A program made the position numbers and the translations under genes. Shown in pieces: positions 25,775-36,600 of a stretch of 64,000 nucleotides of DNA. The notes below the pieces were generated by a model. That model worked only from the letters and a program-made list of their open reading frames with translations. It had not been told where the DNA came from and made no database searches. This stretch comes from Corallococcus terminator (lineage in GTDB: Bacteria; Myxococcota; Myxococcia; Myxococcales; Myxococcaceae): positions 40,814-104,813 of the forward strand of contig NZ_RAVZ01000003.1 of the NCBI RefSeq assembly GCF_003611635.1, in the 5' to 3' direction. The first letter of the stretch is position 1. Each line of letters begins with the position of its first letter.

Positions 25775-26761
25775 ATGACTGTCAACGGAACCCGCAGCAA
25801 CAACAGCTATCGCGTTCGTTCGGGCGACACGCTCGGTGAGATTGCCCAACGCCACAACACCACGGTCGACGCGCTCGTCCGTGCGAACAACCTCTCGGAT
25901 CCGAACAGGATCCTCAGCGGAACCCAACTGACCATTCCGGGCGCCACCGACGGCTTCGAGCGGGCCCCCCTGCGGATGTCCCCCGCGTCGCAGTCCCGGA
26001 CGTCGCCGCGCAACGCTGACGGCTTCGACAGGGGCACTCCGGCGGGCGGCAGGATCGCGCCCACGCCCCGACCGCCGTCCGAACGTCCGGCGGCGCCCGC
26101 GGTGGTGGCCCCCGTGCCCCTCCCGCTGTCCCAGCGCCCGGCGGCGCCCGTGGTCAATGACAGCAGCGCGACGCCGACCGACTTCAACGACACGTCCGTC
26201 ATCGCTCCCGCCACGGACCTTCCTGACGTCCGGACGGACACTCCGTGGATCAGCCAGTTCGATGGCTCGAAGGTCCCGGATTCTGGCAATCTGGCCTGCT
26301 TCCGCGCGGCGACGGTCATGGCCCGCGAAGCAGGCGTCACGGTGACCGACTTCGAGAACCGCATCCAGGTCGCGACGTCGGAAGGGCCGGATGGCATCAC
26401 CGTGAATCGCCAGGCGGCGGAGCAGGGGCGCGACTACATCGACCAGCAGCTCTCCCTGGGCCGTCCCGTGGTCGTCGGTGTCGACCATCGCAACAACGAT
26501 GGTCAGAACAAGGACAACCGGGATGGCATCACGGACCACTTCGTGGTGATCACGGGGCGCGGAACCGACGAACAGGGGCGCGTCTTCTACACGTTCCACG
26601 ACCCTGCCACGAGGCACCCCTCCAAGGGGGCCGACACGAACCCCGACAACCGGTTCTTCGTCGACGAGCAGACCGGGAACCTGTACCGCCCGGGCTCCCG
26701 GGAAGAGCGATACGTCACCGATCGTGGCTTCCAGGTGTCGATGGTCCGCCCGAACGCGTAG
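25775..26761 (+). CDS. LysM protein with C39-like cysteine peptidase domain
   Basis: A 328-residue protein. An N-terminal LysM domain (about 12-56: YRVRSGDTLGEIAQRHNTT ... ILSGTQLTIPG) would bind peptidoglycan. A Pro/Ala/Thr-rich linker (57-145) leads to a C-terminal domain with NLACFRAATVM (putative catalytic Cys), DHFVVITG (His) and FHDPAT (Asp), the order found in papain-like C39/C39-like peptidases. There is no signal peptide. The ATG at 25775 is preferred over a GTG 48 bp upstream because GGGAG precedes it. It may be a muralytic effector or toxin; a non-secretory bridging role cannot be excluded. Confidence 0.7.
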   Translation: MTVNGTRSNNSYRVRSGDTLGEIAQRHNTTVDALVRANNLSDPNRILSGTQLTIPGATDGFERAPLRMSPASQSRTSPRNADGFDRGTPAGGRIAPTPRPPSERPAAPAVVAPVPLPLSQRPAAPVVNDSSATPTDFNDTSVIAPATDLPDVRTDTPWISQFDGSKVPDSGNLACFRAATVMAREAGVTVTDFENRIQVATSEGPDGITVNRQAAEQGRDYIDQQLSLGRPVVVGVDHRNNDGQNKDNRDGITDHFVVITGRGTDEQGRVFYTFHDPATRHPSKGADTNPDNRFFVDEQTGNLYRPGSREERYVTDRGFQVSMVRPNA

Positions 26762-26771
26762 GCCGCGCTCG

Positions 26772-26811
26772 GGCCTCCCCAGGCGTCTGTTGGGAACCGC
26801 GCCTGGAGGCC
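26772..26811 (+). terminator. Probable terminator after the LysM gene
   Basis: GGCCTCC-CC-AGGCG pairs with CGCCTGG-AGGCC across a loop of about 14 nt, leaving a two-base bulge. It lies 10 bp after the stop codon. No U-run follows, which is common in GC-rich genomes. Confidence 0.5.
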
Positions 26812-26955
26812 GGGCCCACTTCGCGCGCGCACCGCGGAGACATTGTCACGGCCACGCAACAAGTCATCGGTTTTACCGAGAATTCCGTGCTTTGTTGTAA
26901 GTCCGGGTCGCGTATGACCTGAACTTCCCCCCCCACGTACGGAACGCCTCCCCTG

Positions 26956-29472
26956 ATGACTCCCTCGGTTCCCCGAACGAACTGGCGCCACGCGCTCGTC
27001 GTGTTGCCCGTGTTGCTCACCCTGGCCTGCGGCGGCGAAATGCCCCCCGAACCGCTGGCGCCCCTGGACCGCGCCAGTGCCGCCCTGGGCGCGCCCACCA
27101 CCGTGTCCTTCCAGGAGCAGGTGGCCCCGTCGACCGCGTACACCGGCGCGTCGGATGCCACGCTCTTGCAGAACACCCCCACCGTGAACCTGGGCGCGGA
27201 CGCGCTCATCCGGTTGGATCGTGACTATCCGACGAGCTCCGGGAAGGTCAGCAACGGCCTGCTGCGCTTCGACCTGGGCGCCATCCCCGCGACCGCGACG
27301 GTGCAGTCCGTCCGGCTGACGGTCAACGTGAGGAACTCCACCACGGGCGAGGGCTACTTCGTCCACGCCGCCGGCCGTGCCTGGACGGAGTCGCAGGCCA
27401 CCTGGAACAACGCGACCAGCACCACCGCCTGGGCCACCGGCGGCGCCAGCGGCGCTTCGGACCGGGGCGCCACGTCCTTCGCCACGCTCAACCCGGGGGC
27501 GACCGGGTCGTACGCCGTGGACCTCAACGCGGCGGGCATCGCGGCCGTGCAGGGCTGGGTGCAGGGCGCGGCCGGAAACCACGGCTTCGTGCTGGATGCC
27601 ATCACCAACATGGACGGCCTGGAGCTGGACTCGTCGGAGGCCGCCATCGCCGCCAACCGTCCGAAGCTGACGGTGACCTATGCGCTGCCGGACGAGCCGG
27701 GCAACCCTGGCATCCCCGGTCTGGACAACACCGGCCAGACGATTCCAGACACCAACTACGCCATCCCCTCGGGCGCCATCTTCCTGGCGACGAATGGCAA
27801 TGACAGCAACGCGGGGACGCAGGCCGCCCCGGTGGCCACGCTCAACCGCGCCATTGCGCTCATCCCCTCCACTGGCGGCACGATCGTGGTGCGCGGCGGC
27901 ACCTACCGCGACTGGTTCAACAACGGCGCTGGCAACTACAAGGTCAACACCAAGCCCATCACCTTCCAGGCGTATCCGCGCGAGCAGGCCTGGTTCGACG
28001 GCACGGACCTGAAGCCCGCCTCGGCCTGGACCTCCGACGGCGCCGGCCACTGGTACATGGACTGGAGCACGCCCAGCTTCTGCAATGGCGGCTACTACAA
28101 CTTCAAGTACGACGCCCAGCCGACGACGAACCAGGGCCCGTGCAGCCACTTCGACATGTATGGCGATCCTGCGAACCCCGCGGCAGGTGACCCGCAGATG
28201 GTCTTCATCGACGGTGCGTACGTGCACGAGGTGAAGACGCTGGCGGAGGCCACGCCGGGAAACTTCTTCTACGACTGGGACAACCGCCGCATCTACATCG
28301 CGACCCACCCGTCGGGCCACACCGTGGAGGTGGCCGCGCGCCCCGTCGCCATGGTGCTGGGCACCACGGGCCACAAGGTGAGGGGGCTGGGGTTCCGGCG
28401 TTACGCGACGAACGAGTACAGCAACACCACGAACGCGGCGCTCTACATCGGCGCGACGAACTCCCTGGTGGAGAACTGCGTCTTCACGCAGATGGCGGCA
28501 GGCTCGCTCAGCATCAAGCCCCAGGGCGGCGTGGTGCGCGGCTCGGTGTTCGCCAACAACGGCTTCACCGCCATCGGCTCCAACGGCTCCACCAACTCCG
28601 GCACGGTCGTCACCGACAGCTTCCTGCTGGAGGAGAGCGTCATCAACGCCAACAACACGGAGCGCTTCGGCACCAACTGCTCGCGCTCGTGCGCGCAGGC
28701 GGGCGTGAAGATCGCCCACATGAATGGCTTCACGGTGCGCAACAACGTCTTCGAGAACAACCTGAACGGCGCGGGCTTCTGGTGTGACGAGGACTGCCGC
28801 AACGGCGTGATGGTCTACAACATCTTCCGCAACAACAAGATTGGCATCTTCTACGAGGTCTCCGACACCGGCATCATCGCATCCAACCTCATCTACGACA
28901 ACACCTACGCTGGCATCCAGGCTTGCTCGTCGAACACGAAGATCTACAACAACACCCTGATCAACAACGCGGCCATCAACATCTGGATCTACGACGACTC
29001 GCGCAACGAGCAGGACAAGCGGGGCTCGGACATCGGTCCGGACACGATGAACGTGGACGTGTCCAACAACATCCTGTCGGGCGGGAACATCACCACCCTC
29101 AAGGCGTCGCGTTCCGACAACAACTTCACCAACACCGGGCCGAACACCTTCTTCTCCGGCCTGGACTACAACAGCTACTACCGCTCCGGCGGCAGCACGA
29201 AGTCGCTGATCAACTGGGTGGACACGGGCGGCGTGAACTACACGTCGCTCGCCGCGGTCCGCACGGCTCGGGGCTGGGAGAACAACGGTCACGACCTCGC
29301 GTCGGGCGGGGATCCGTTCTTCGTGAACCAGGCGCTGCGCAACTACGTCGTGCGCTCCACCAGCCCCGCGTACAACAGCGGCAGGCCGTTGCCCGCGGAC
29401 GTGGCGCAGGTGCTCGGGGTGCCCTCCGGCACGGTGACGAGCCGGGGCGCGCTGAGCTGGCCAGGCCGGTAA
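26956..29472 (+). CDS. DNRLRE-domain / beta-helix lipoprotein
   Basis: An 838-residue exported lipoprotein: signal peptide with lipobox LTLAC (Cys25). Residues about 45-235 form a DNRLRE domain (SDATLLQNTPTVNLGADALI, LLRFDLGAIPATATVQSVRL, AWTESQATWNNAT, VQGWV), a carbohydrate-binding-like or wall-associated fold. From about 275 a DUF1565-like start (IFLATNGNDSNAGTQAAPVA) opens a right-handed beta-helix with many Asn-rich turns (GSVFANNGFT, VRNNVFENNLNG, IFRNNKIGIF, IYNNTLINN). The arrangement suggests a surface polysaccharide lyase or binding protein. Catalytic residues were not identified. Confidence 0.82.
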   Translation: MTPSVPRTNWRHALVVLPVLLTLACGGEMPPEPLAPLDRASAALGAPTTVSFQEQVAPSTAYTGASDATLLQNTPTVNLGADALIRLDRDYPTSSGKVSNGLLRFDLGAIPATATVQSVRLTVNVRNSTTGEGYFVHAAGRAWTESQATWNNATSTTAWATGGASGASDRGATSFATLNPGATGSYAVDLNAAGIAAVQGWVQGAAGNHGFVLDAITNMDGLELDSSEAAIAANRPKLTVTYALPDEPGNPGIPGLDNTGQTIPDTNYAIPSGAIFLATNGNDSNAGTQAAPVATLNRAIALIPSTGGTIVVRGGTYRDWFNNGAGNYKVNTKPITFQAYPREQAWFDGTDLKPASAWTSDGAGHWYMDWSTPSFCNGGYYNFKYDAQPTTNQGPCSHFDMYGDPANPAAGDPQMVFIDGAYVHEVKTLAEATPGNFFYDWDNRRIYIATHPSGHTVEVAARPVAMVLGTTGHKVRGLGFRRYATNEYSNTTNAALYIGATNSLVENCVFTQMAAGSLSIKPQGGVVRGSVFANNGFTAIGSNGSTNSGTVVTDSFLLEESVINANNTERFGTNCSRSCAQAGVKIAHMNGFTVRNNVFENNLNGAGFWCDEDCRNGVMVYNIFRNNKIGIFYEVSDTGIIASNLIYDNTYAGIQACSSNTKIYNNTLINNAAINIWIYDDSRNEQDKRGSDIGPDTMNVDVSNNILSGGNITTLKASRSDNNFTNTGPNTFFSGLDYNSYYRSGGSTKSLINWVDTGGVNYTSLAAVRTARGWENNGHDLASGGDPFFVNQALRNYVVRSTSPAYNSGRPLPADVAQVLGVPSGTVTSRGALSWPGR

Positions 29473-29489
29473 CCCTGTCCGCGTGAAGG

Positions 29490-29521
29490 CAGGGCCCGGA
29501 GCCGGGTGGTTCCGGGCCCTG
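29490..29521. terminator. Bidirectional terminator between lipoprotein and desaturase genes
   Basis: A perfect 11-bp stem (29490-29500 with 29511-29521) and 10-nt loop fill the 68-bp gap between two convergent genes. It would end both the DNRLRE lipoprotein transcript and the synthase-desaturase operon. Confidence 0.7.
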
Positions 29522-29540
29522 TGTCCTGGCGCGCGGTGCC

Positions 29541-30623
29541 CTACGACGCGGGCGCTTCGAGTTGCTGGCGCAGTTCGGTGGTGCTGATGACCTGGGTGCC
29601 TTCACGGTCCAGCAACGCCTGTCCATCCTCGGAGTAGAGCGCCGGGCGCCGGTACAGCATGCGCAGGGCGCGCAGGTGGGGGTAGACGATGGACGCGCGG
29701 GGGTTCATCTCCCGCAGGTGTTTGCGCAGGAGCGGCGCGTACTTCGGGCTCTGGGCCGGGAAGATGTGGTGTTCCTGGTGGTAGCTGAAGTTGAAGTGCA
29801 GCCAGTTCATCACCGGGTGGGTCTCCACGCTGGCGGTGTTCACGAAGGGGTTGTCCGTCTCCTCCGCGGCCGGCTGCATCCAGTGGTTGGTGGCGATGTA
29901 GATCATCAGCGTGACGTTGCCGATGAGCAGGGGGAGCACCAACGCGTAGAACGCGGCGCGGGGGCCCAGCACCCAGCCCAGCGCGCCCCAGCCCACGGCG
30001 AGGAGCACCGTGAGCACCCGTTCCCGGACGTGGTGCATGTGCACGTGCCGGAACGCGGGCAGCCGGCTGTGGTACCAGAGGAAGGCCTGGCCCTGGGCGG
30101 TGAAGAAGACGCTGAAGCTGATGAAGCTGAGCCACGTCCCCGACCCCGGGGAGATGAGGTGGAACAGCTTCGCGAACCCCTGGGTGTGCCAGTCCGTCCG
30201 CCGGGGAAGGATGTCCGGGTCGCGGACGTGGACGTTGGCGGCGCTGTGGTGCGCCTGGACGTGCCAGGCCCGCCAGTTGCCGGGCGTGACGAGGAAGGGC
30301 GCGAAGCCCGCCCAGCCGAGCACGCTCTCCAGCGTCCGGCTGTGGAACACCGAATGGTGCAGCGCTTCGTGCGCGGCGAGCCCCATCGCTGTGACCATCT
30401 GCCCCAGCACGAGCGCGAGCAGGAGACACGCCCAGTCGGGCAGGGGCTGGCTGCCAATGAGCCAGATCAACGCCGCCATCACCGGCACGAGGCCGAGCGC
30501 GACGATGCCTCGCAGGGGCTGTCGCTCGAAGGCCTCGGGGGGCAGGACGCGGCGCAGTTCCGAACGCAGCCGCTTGGCGTCATCCGGAGGGATGGAAACC
30601 GGGGTCGGAGGAAGGTCGTTCAT
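29541..30623 (-). CDS. Membrane fatty-acid desaturase
   Basis: A 360-residue integral membrane di-iron desaturase/hydroxylase. All three histidine boxes are present: HEALHH (85-90), HVQAHH (121-126) and HQEHH (282-286). Hydrophobic segments lie at about 40-57, 63-85, 163-177 and 205-245. It would introduce a double bond (or hydroxyl) into an acyl chain. It is the third gene of an operon, 23 bp after the synthase stop, so it likely modifies the lipid made by the synthase, or remodels a membrane lipid containing it. Regiospecificity cannot be read from the sequence. Confidence 0.9.
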   Translation of the reverse strand: MNDLPPTPVSIPPDDAKRLRSELRRVLPPEAFERQPLRGIVALGLVPVMAALIWLIGSQPLPDWACLLLALVLGQMVTAMGLAAHEALHHSVFHSRTLESVLGWAGFAPFLVTPGNWRAWHVQAHHSAANVHVRDPDILPRRTDWHTQGFAKLFHLISPGSGTWLSFISFSVFFTAQGQAFLWYHSRLPAFRHVHMHHVRERVLTVLLAVGWGALGWVLGPRAAFYALVLPLLIGNVTLMIYIATNHWMQPAAEETDNPFVNTASVETHPVMNWLHFNFSYHQEHHIFPAQSPKYAPLLRKHLREMNPRASIVYPHLRALRMLYRRPALYSEDGQALLDREGTQVISTTELRQQLEAPAS

Positions 30624-30646
30624 GGGGTCGTCCGGGGAATGGGGCT

Positions 30647-33600
30647 TCAGGCCATGGGGCGGGCGATGCCACCTTCGATGAGCATGCGCAGCCGTCCCGC
30701 TTCGTCATGCGCCGCCGCGCTGCCGCAATGGAGCAGGTCTCCTTCCACGTGCGGCGCGAGGGCCCGCAGGGAGAGGTGGCGGGGAGCGTCGTGGTTCCCC
30801 GTGAGCAGGTCCCGGTCGAACGTGGCCCGCCGGACCTGGACGGGCGCGAACACGTCGTCCGATACGCCCTCCACGTGCATCGCGCTCAGCCGCAGGGCCG
30901 CGTCCAGGACGAGCGCCGGCACGTGTGTTCCCGCCTGCCGGGGTGTTTCCGGCAGCCCGAGCCGCGCGAAGCGGGCGGACCCTTCCAGACGGATCTCCTC
31001 CAGGCAGTCGAACATCTTCCTCAGTTCGATGGGGGAGCCGGTGGCGCAGTGCGGGTCGTGCACGGCCAGTCCGTTCCCCGACGCCGTGGCGGCGGCGAGC
31101 TGGGGTGTTGTCCGGGGAGGCTCCGCCGTCAGCGTGAAGCGGGCTTCGGCGTAGACGAGGTCGCGTTCGAGCACCACGCCGGACGCGTGGACGATGTCGC
31201 CGGTGAGCCGGACCTGGACGCTGTGACGGCCGGGGTCGTCGCTCAGCGGGGTGCACTCGGCGCGCAGGGCCTGCTGTCCTCCCGGCTTCACGCGGATGAA
31301 GCGGGAGAACCGCGCGTCCTCGATGGTGACCGTCCGCAGCTCCGGGCGGCTGTCGCCCAGCGCGCTCTGGAGCATCAGGTCCAGGGCCCACGCGCCCGGC
31401 AGGGTGGGGGTGCCTCGTACGAGGTGGTCCTCCAGGCAGGGCACGCTCGCGGCGTCGACCATGAGGTCCTTTCGCGTGGGCCGGGGTGGTTCGGGAGGCC
31501 GAGGGGGCGGGGCCAGCAGCTCCAGGCCGTAGAAGGCGCGCTCGCTTTCGGTGAGCTGCACGTTGATGGGCTGGCACGGCAGGCCATCCACCAGTTGGAG
31601 GAAGAGCGCTTCGCCCTCGTCGGCGCGGATGCCGCGCAGCTTGCGGCTGGCCCCGAGCACCCGGTACTCCGAGCCGCGCGTCATGCCGATGCCGTCCCAG
31701 GCGAGCCAGCCCACGCTGCACCACTGGACCTCCTGGCGCGCATCGCTGACCCAGGCGCAGAGCCGGTCCAGGGCCTCGTTGGCCGCGCCGTAGTCCGCCT
31801 GTCCGTCATTGCCGATGAAGCTGAACGCGGACGTCAGCACATGGAAGGGCACCGGCCGTGCGAGGCGACTCGCGCAGGCCTCGCGGAGGTTGCGCAGGCC
31901 GAGCAGCTTGGTGTCCAGCGTGCTCCGGAACTCCGACAGCTTCCGGCGGTTCAGCTTCTTGGACACCTGCGTTCCGGCGCCATGGACCACGAGGTCCAGC
32001 CTGCCGTGCTCCCGGAGAAGCTCCTCCACCACCCGGTCCACCTCCTCGGGGCGAGTGACATCCGCGGCCCGGTAGTGCATCTGGCCGGGAAGCCGCGTGA
32101 GTCCGTCGAGCGTGGTCCTCAGCTCGCGCACGGCCAGGTGCCGTTCGAAGCGTGCGCGCAACGCCGGCATGCGCTGGGTGCGGTCGCGGGCCAGCTCGGC
32201 GGCGTAGAACTCCCGCTCCACGCTGCCCAGCTCCTCGTCGCGGGCCTGGAGCACGCGCTGGGGCGCGTCGGACGGATCGCTTCGTCCCAGGAGTACGACC
32301 TTGCACCCGTAGCGCTTGAGGAGCGCCCCGGCGAGGACCGCGGTCACGCCGCGGCCTCCTCCCGTGAGCAGCACCACCGAGCCGGAGTCGAGTCCGGTCG
32401 CGGGGTGGGCGGGCACCTCGGTGGGTTGGAGCAGCCGGACGCAGCGCAGCGCTCCATCGAAGCAGACCTCGACGGGGGCGCTGTCGTCCTCCGCGCCTGG
32501 TTCGGTGGCGACGCGGTCGAGCGCCGCCGGGAGTGGCAGCGGGGTTGTAGAGAAGGCCCGGATGCTTCGTGCCGGGACCTCGCGCCCCAGCGACTTGAGC
32601 AGGCCGGCGAACAGGCCCGTCATCGGATGCAGGGTCCGGTTCGGACCGACGCCCCCGATGCACAGACTGGCCAGCTCCACCGTTCCGGCGCTCAGCCCGG
32701 CATAGGCACGCCGCGCGCACAGGAAGAGCAACTCCAGGGCTTCATGGCGCAAGGCCGTGTCCGCGACCACCGAGGCTTCGGCCGAGACGGGCTCCACCCG
32801 GCAGACCGCGAGGATGACCTGCGGCTCGAAGCCGAGCGCATCCAGGCCGGCCTCTGCGGTCTCCTCCCGTGACAGGTCGATGCCGTGGAGCCGTGCTCCC
32901 GCATCCGATGCTCCCGCGAGCAGGATGCGGAAGTCAGGTCCGCACACGGCCTGGGCATGGGAGGCAAGCTCACGGGCCAGGGACTCGTCCTGCGCGATGA
33001 ACAGCACCCGCCGGCCTTGCAGCCGTGAGGGTCCGCCTGTCCGGGCCGGACGCTCGACCAGGACCGGTGCGTGGTAGTGGATGGGCGCCGAGTGGTCGAA
33101 ACCTTCGGACGCTTCCGACGTCGAGGGGACCGTGTCTGGCTTCACCGCCTGGGCTTCCGGCCTGATGGGGGGAGGGCTCTTCGGCGCGGATGCCGCAGTC
33201 GGAGCGCTGGCGAAGTCCGTGGGGGTCCTTGACGCGGCGGCCCCGGGGAGGAGCTGAAGCTCCAGCCGGACACCTGTCGCGACATCTGGATGGAAGCGCA
33301 GCGTGGAGGCGCGTCCCTCGGCGGCGGCGAGTACCGCCCGGAGGACTTCCAGGGACTCACCGGCCGAATGGGGCGGCAGCGTGAGGTGTGGCCCGGAGCC
33401 GGCTTTCCCGTCGGTGGACATTCGCAGGAGACACAGGGGCTTCAGGCCACGCTGCGCCGCCTTGGCGGCCGTGGTGACGGCCAGCATCGCCATGCCCTCT
33501 TCCGGCGTGGACGGTGCAGGTCCCCCTCCCGGGAGGCGCACGTGGGGGCTGCCCACGAGCACCAGGTCGAACCCGCTGGCCAGCAGGGCCCGCGAGGCCC

Positions 33601-36600
33601 GCAGCGACGCGGCCAGCGAGTGGGCCCCTGCGTCCACCACGAAGTTCGGTCCCTTGGTGTCGAGCGCTCCCGCCATCCGTCCCGGGGTGACGTTGGGCAT
33701 CATCCCCTGGAGGGTGTACGGCCCGGACGGGCGCAGCGTGCCCACCACCGCTTCATGGAGGCGCTCCGCCAGGGGCAGGACTTCCGGAGCGCGCCGGGCA
33801 TGCTCGCGCAGCCTGCGCAGCGTGGACGCGGCCAGCACCCGCTGGGTGGCCTCCACGCCCCGGCGCGTCTTTCCCTCCAGCCCCAGGACGATGGCCGTCC
33901 CCGTGCGCAGCGTGTCGAAGCCTTCGAGCTTCCGCACGAGAGAGCTCGCGACGATGAGCCCCAGGTGCTGTGTGAAGTCCATGTCCTCGGTGATGTCCGG
34001 CAGCAGCCGCACGGACGCGGGCAGACGGAGGGCACCGGTGTCGAACCGCGCACCCGGCGCGTCCGGCACCCCTGCCACCGGGGCCCCGTGGGCATCCGGG
34101 AACACGCCTTCCGCGGCCACCACCACGAGCTCCTCACCCGCCGGGGCCGCGAGTCTGGGACGTGGTGCGAGCGCACCGTCCCGGTACTCCTCCAACACCA
34201 GGTGCGCGTTGGTGCCCCCGAAGCCAAAGCCATTCGTGGCCGCGCGGCGCGGATGGTCGCCGTTCTCCGGCCACGGCTGTTCGCGCGTGCTCACCTCGAA
34301 GTCCGGCCCGAGCGCGCGCAGCCCGGCGCCCGGACGGTCGAAGTGGGACTGCTTCGGAAAGCGCCGGTGCTCCAGCGCCTTGCACAACTTGATGACCGAC
34401 GCCGCGCCCGCGGCCCAGCCGACATGGCCAATCAACGCCTTGACGCTCGCGAGCTGGAAGCCCTTGCGCTTGCCCCCGAAGACACGGCCAATCGATTGCA
34501 GTTCGGTGGTGTCGCCGGCCGGCGTGGCCGTCCCGTGCGCCTCGATGTACTGGATGGAAGCGGGTTCGACCCGGGCCGCCGCGTAGCAGGCCTCCATCGC
34601 GGCCACCTGTCCGTCCGCGCGCGGGACATTCGCGGAGCTGCTGCGCCCGTCGCTGGAGAGCCCCGCGCCACGGATGACGGCATGGACCTTCAATCCCGCC
34701 GCGACCGCATCCTCCAGGCGCATCAGGCCGACCACGCCCGCGCCTTCACCGAAGATGACGCCATCCGCGCGCTCATCGAACGGCCGGCTGCCGGTGGCGG
34801 ACAGGCCCTTGAACTGGGAGAACAGGCAACTGTTGCCCGGCCCCGGAGAGAAGACGCCGCCCGCGAGCACCAGGTCGGCTTCGTCGCGCTCCAGGGCCTT
34901 CATCCCGAGGGCGATGGCATAGAGCGACGAGGCACAGGCCGCGTCGAGCAGCATCGTGGACACGCCTGGGCCCATCACCTCCGTCACCACCGCCTGGAGG
35001 GTGGGGTGCGGTGCCAGGTCGGAGGCCCGGGCCTGGATGCCGAGGGCGGCCTTCGCCACGGCGTTCAGCGCGGCAAGCTCCGAGGCCTTCTCACCGCGCG
35101 CGCGAAGCAGGGCTTCTCCCGCCTCCAGGCACAGCGCGTCGTCGTATTCCGGGGACCCGTCTCCGGTGGAGCCGAGCAGGCACTGGATGCGCTCCGGTGC
35201 GCGCGGTCCGGTGGACCGCAAGGCTTCCACTGCCTGCGTGAGCGCGATCGCCAGCAGCTTCTGCTCCCGGCCATAGCGCTGGAAACGGACCGCATCCATG
35301 CCGGGAGGCGGGACGAGGTCGGCGTCATGGACCCGCCCCGTGAGCAGCGTGTACGTGCGGTCCGGGGTGCCCGCCGGGCCCACGAAGTCCGCCACCTGTT
35401 CCGGATGCCGCACGCCCGTGTCGACGATGCCGCTGATGCCCTGCTGGATGTTCCTCCAGTAGGTCTCCGGATCCTTCGCCCCACCGGGAAGCATGCAGCC
35501 CAGGGACACGACCGCGATCTCCGGCACCCCGTCACCCACGGTGTCACGCGAGGCCGGGGGCACTTCAGGCCTGGCGTCGGGAAGCATGCCGTCCAGCGAG
35601 GCCAGGGCGACGGGCGAGTCCGGAGGAAGGATCCGCTGGACGATGCGCGACAGCCGTCCTCCCGTCCCGCAGTCCACGAAGCGGGTGCACCCCGCCCGGA
35701 CCAGCGTCTCCACCGTGCCGAGGAAGTCGAAGGGTCGCACCAGATGGGAGGCGAGTGCCCCGGCCAGCTCGGCCTGCCCGCCGGCATACACGCGCCGCTC
35801 GATGGGCGAATAGATGGGGCCACGGGGCGGGTGCACCGTCAGGCCCGCGAGGCTTTCGCGAAACGCGGTGACGGCGGGCGCCAGTCCCCGGTGATGGAAG
35901 GGATAGCGGCTGGGGATGAAGGTGAGCCCCTTGCCCTGTCGCTCCAGGAAGGCGCGGAGCTGCTCCAGCTCCGCGCGCGGTCCCGCGACCACCGTCTGCC
36001 GCGCGTGGTTGCGGCCGGCGACCTCCAGATCCCGGGCCCCGCAGTCCTTCAGGGCCTGGACGGTCTCCGGTTCGGAGAGCGCGATCGCCGCGAGCGTGCC
36101 CAGCTCGTCCGGGACCCGCTGGAGCGCCCGGATGCGCAGGCACACCACCTCCGCCCCCGTGCGCAGGTCCAACGCCCCGGCCGCCGTCATCGCGGCGATC
36201 TCCCCGAAGCTGTGGCCCACGAACACGTCCGGCCGCACGCCCTGACGCTGCATCCACCGGGCGCCGAGCACCCCGGACAGGAAGATGCCGAGCTGATCCA
36301 ACAACGGCGCCCGCTCCAGCGCCCGGGTGACCGAGGCGGCGTCCTCCGCCGCGAGCAGCGGCGTGAGGTCCATGCCCAGCGGCCGGCACGTCTCCGAAAC
36401 GGTCGCCAGCTCCTCGCGCAGCTCCGGCTGGAGCGCCTTCAAGCGCAGGAAGCGATCCGGCTCGAACGTGCCCTGTCCCGCGAACAGGAACGCCGTGGCC
36501 CCAGCGGGCAACTGGGGCTCCCGCGCCGGCTCCGGCGCAAGGGCCGGAAGGGTGACGCGGCGGGAGACGCCGCGCGGTTCGGAGTCCGCCAGCAGCGACC

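Noticed and set aside
26587..29292. Minus-strand open frame of about 900 codons opposite the DNRLRE lipoprotein
   Set aside because: Val/Arg/Gly/His-rich shadow; the plus strand has a signal peptide and recognised domains.
32370..32400. GLDS motif near residue 1574 of the synthase as a carrier-protein site
   Set aside because: It lies directly before the ketoreductase Rossmann strand and has no surrounding helical bundle; the true ACPs are on the separate upstream protein.
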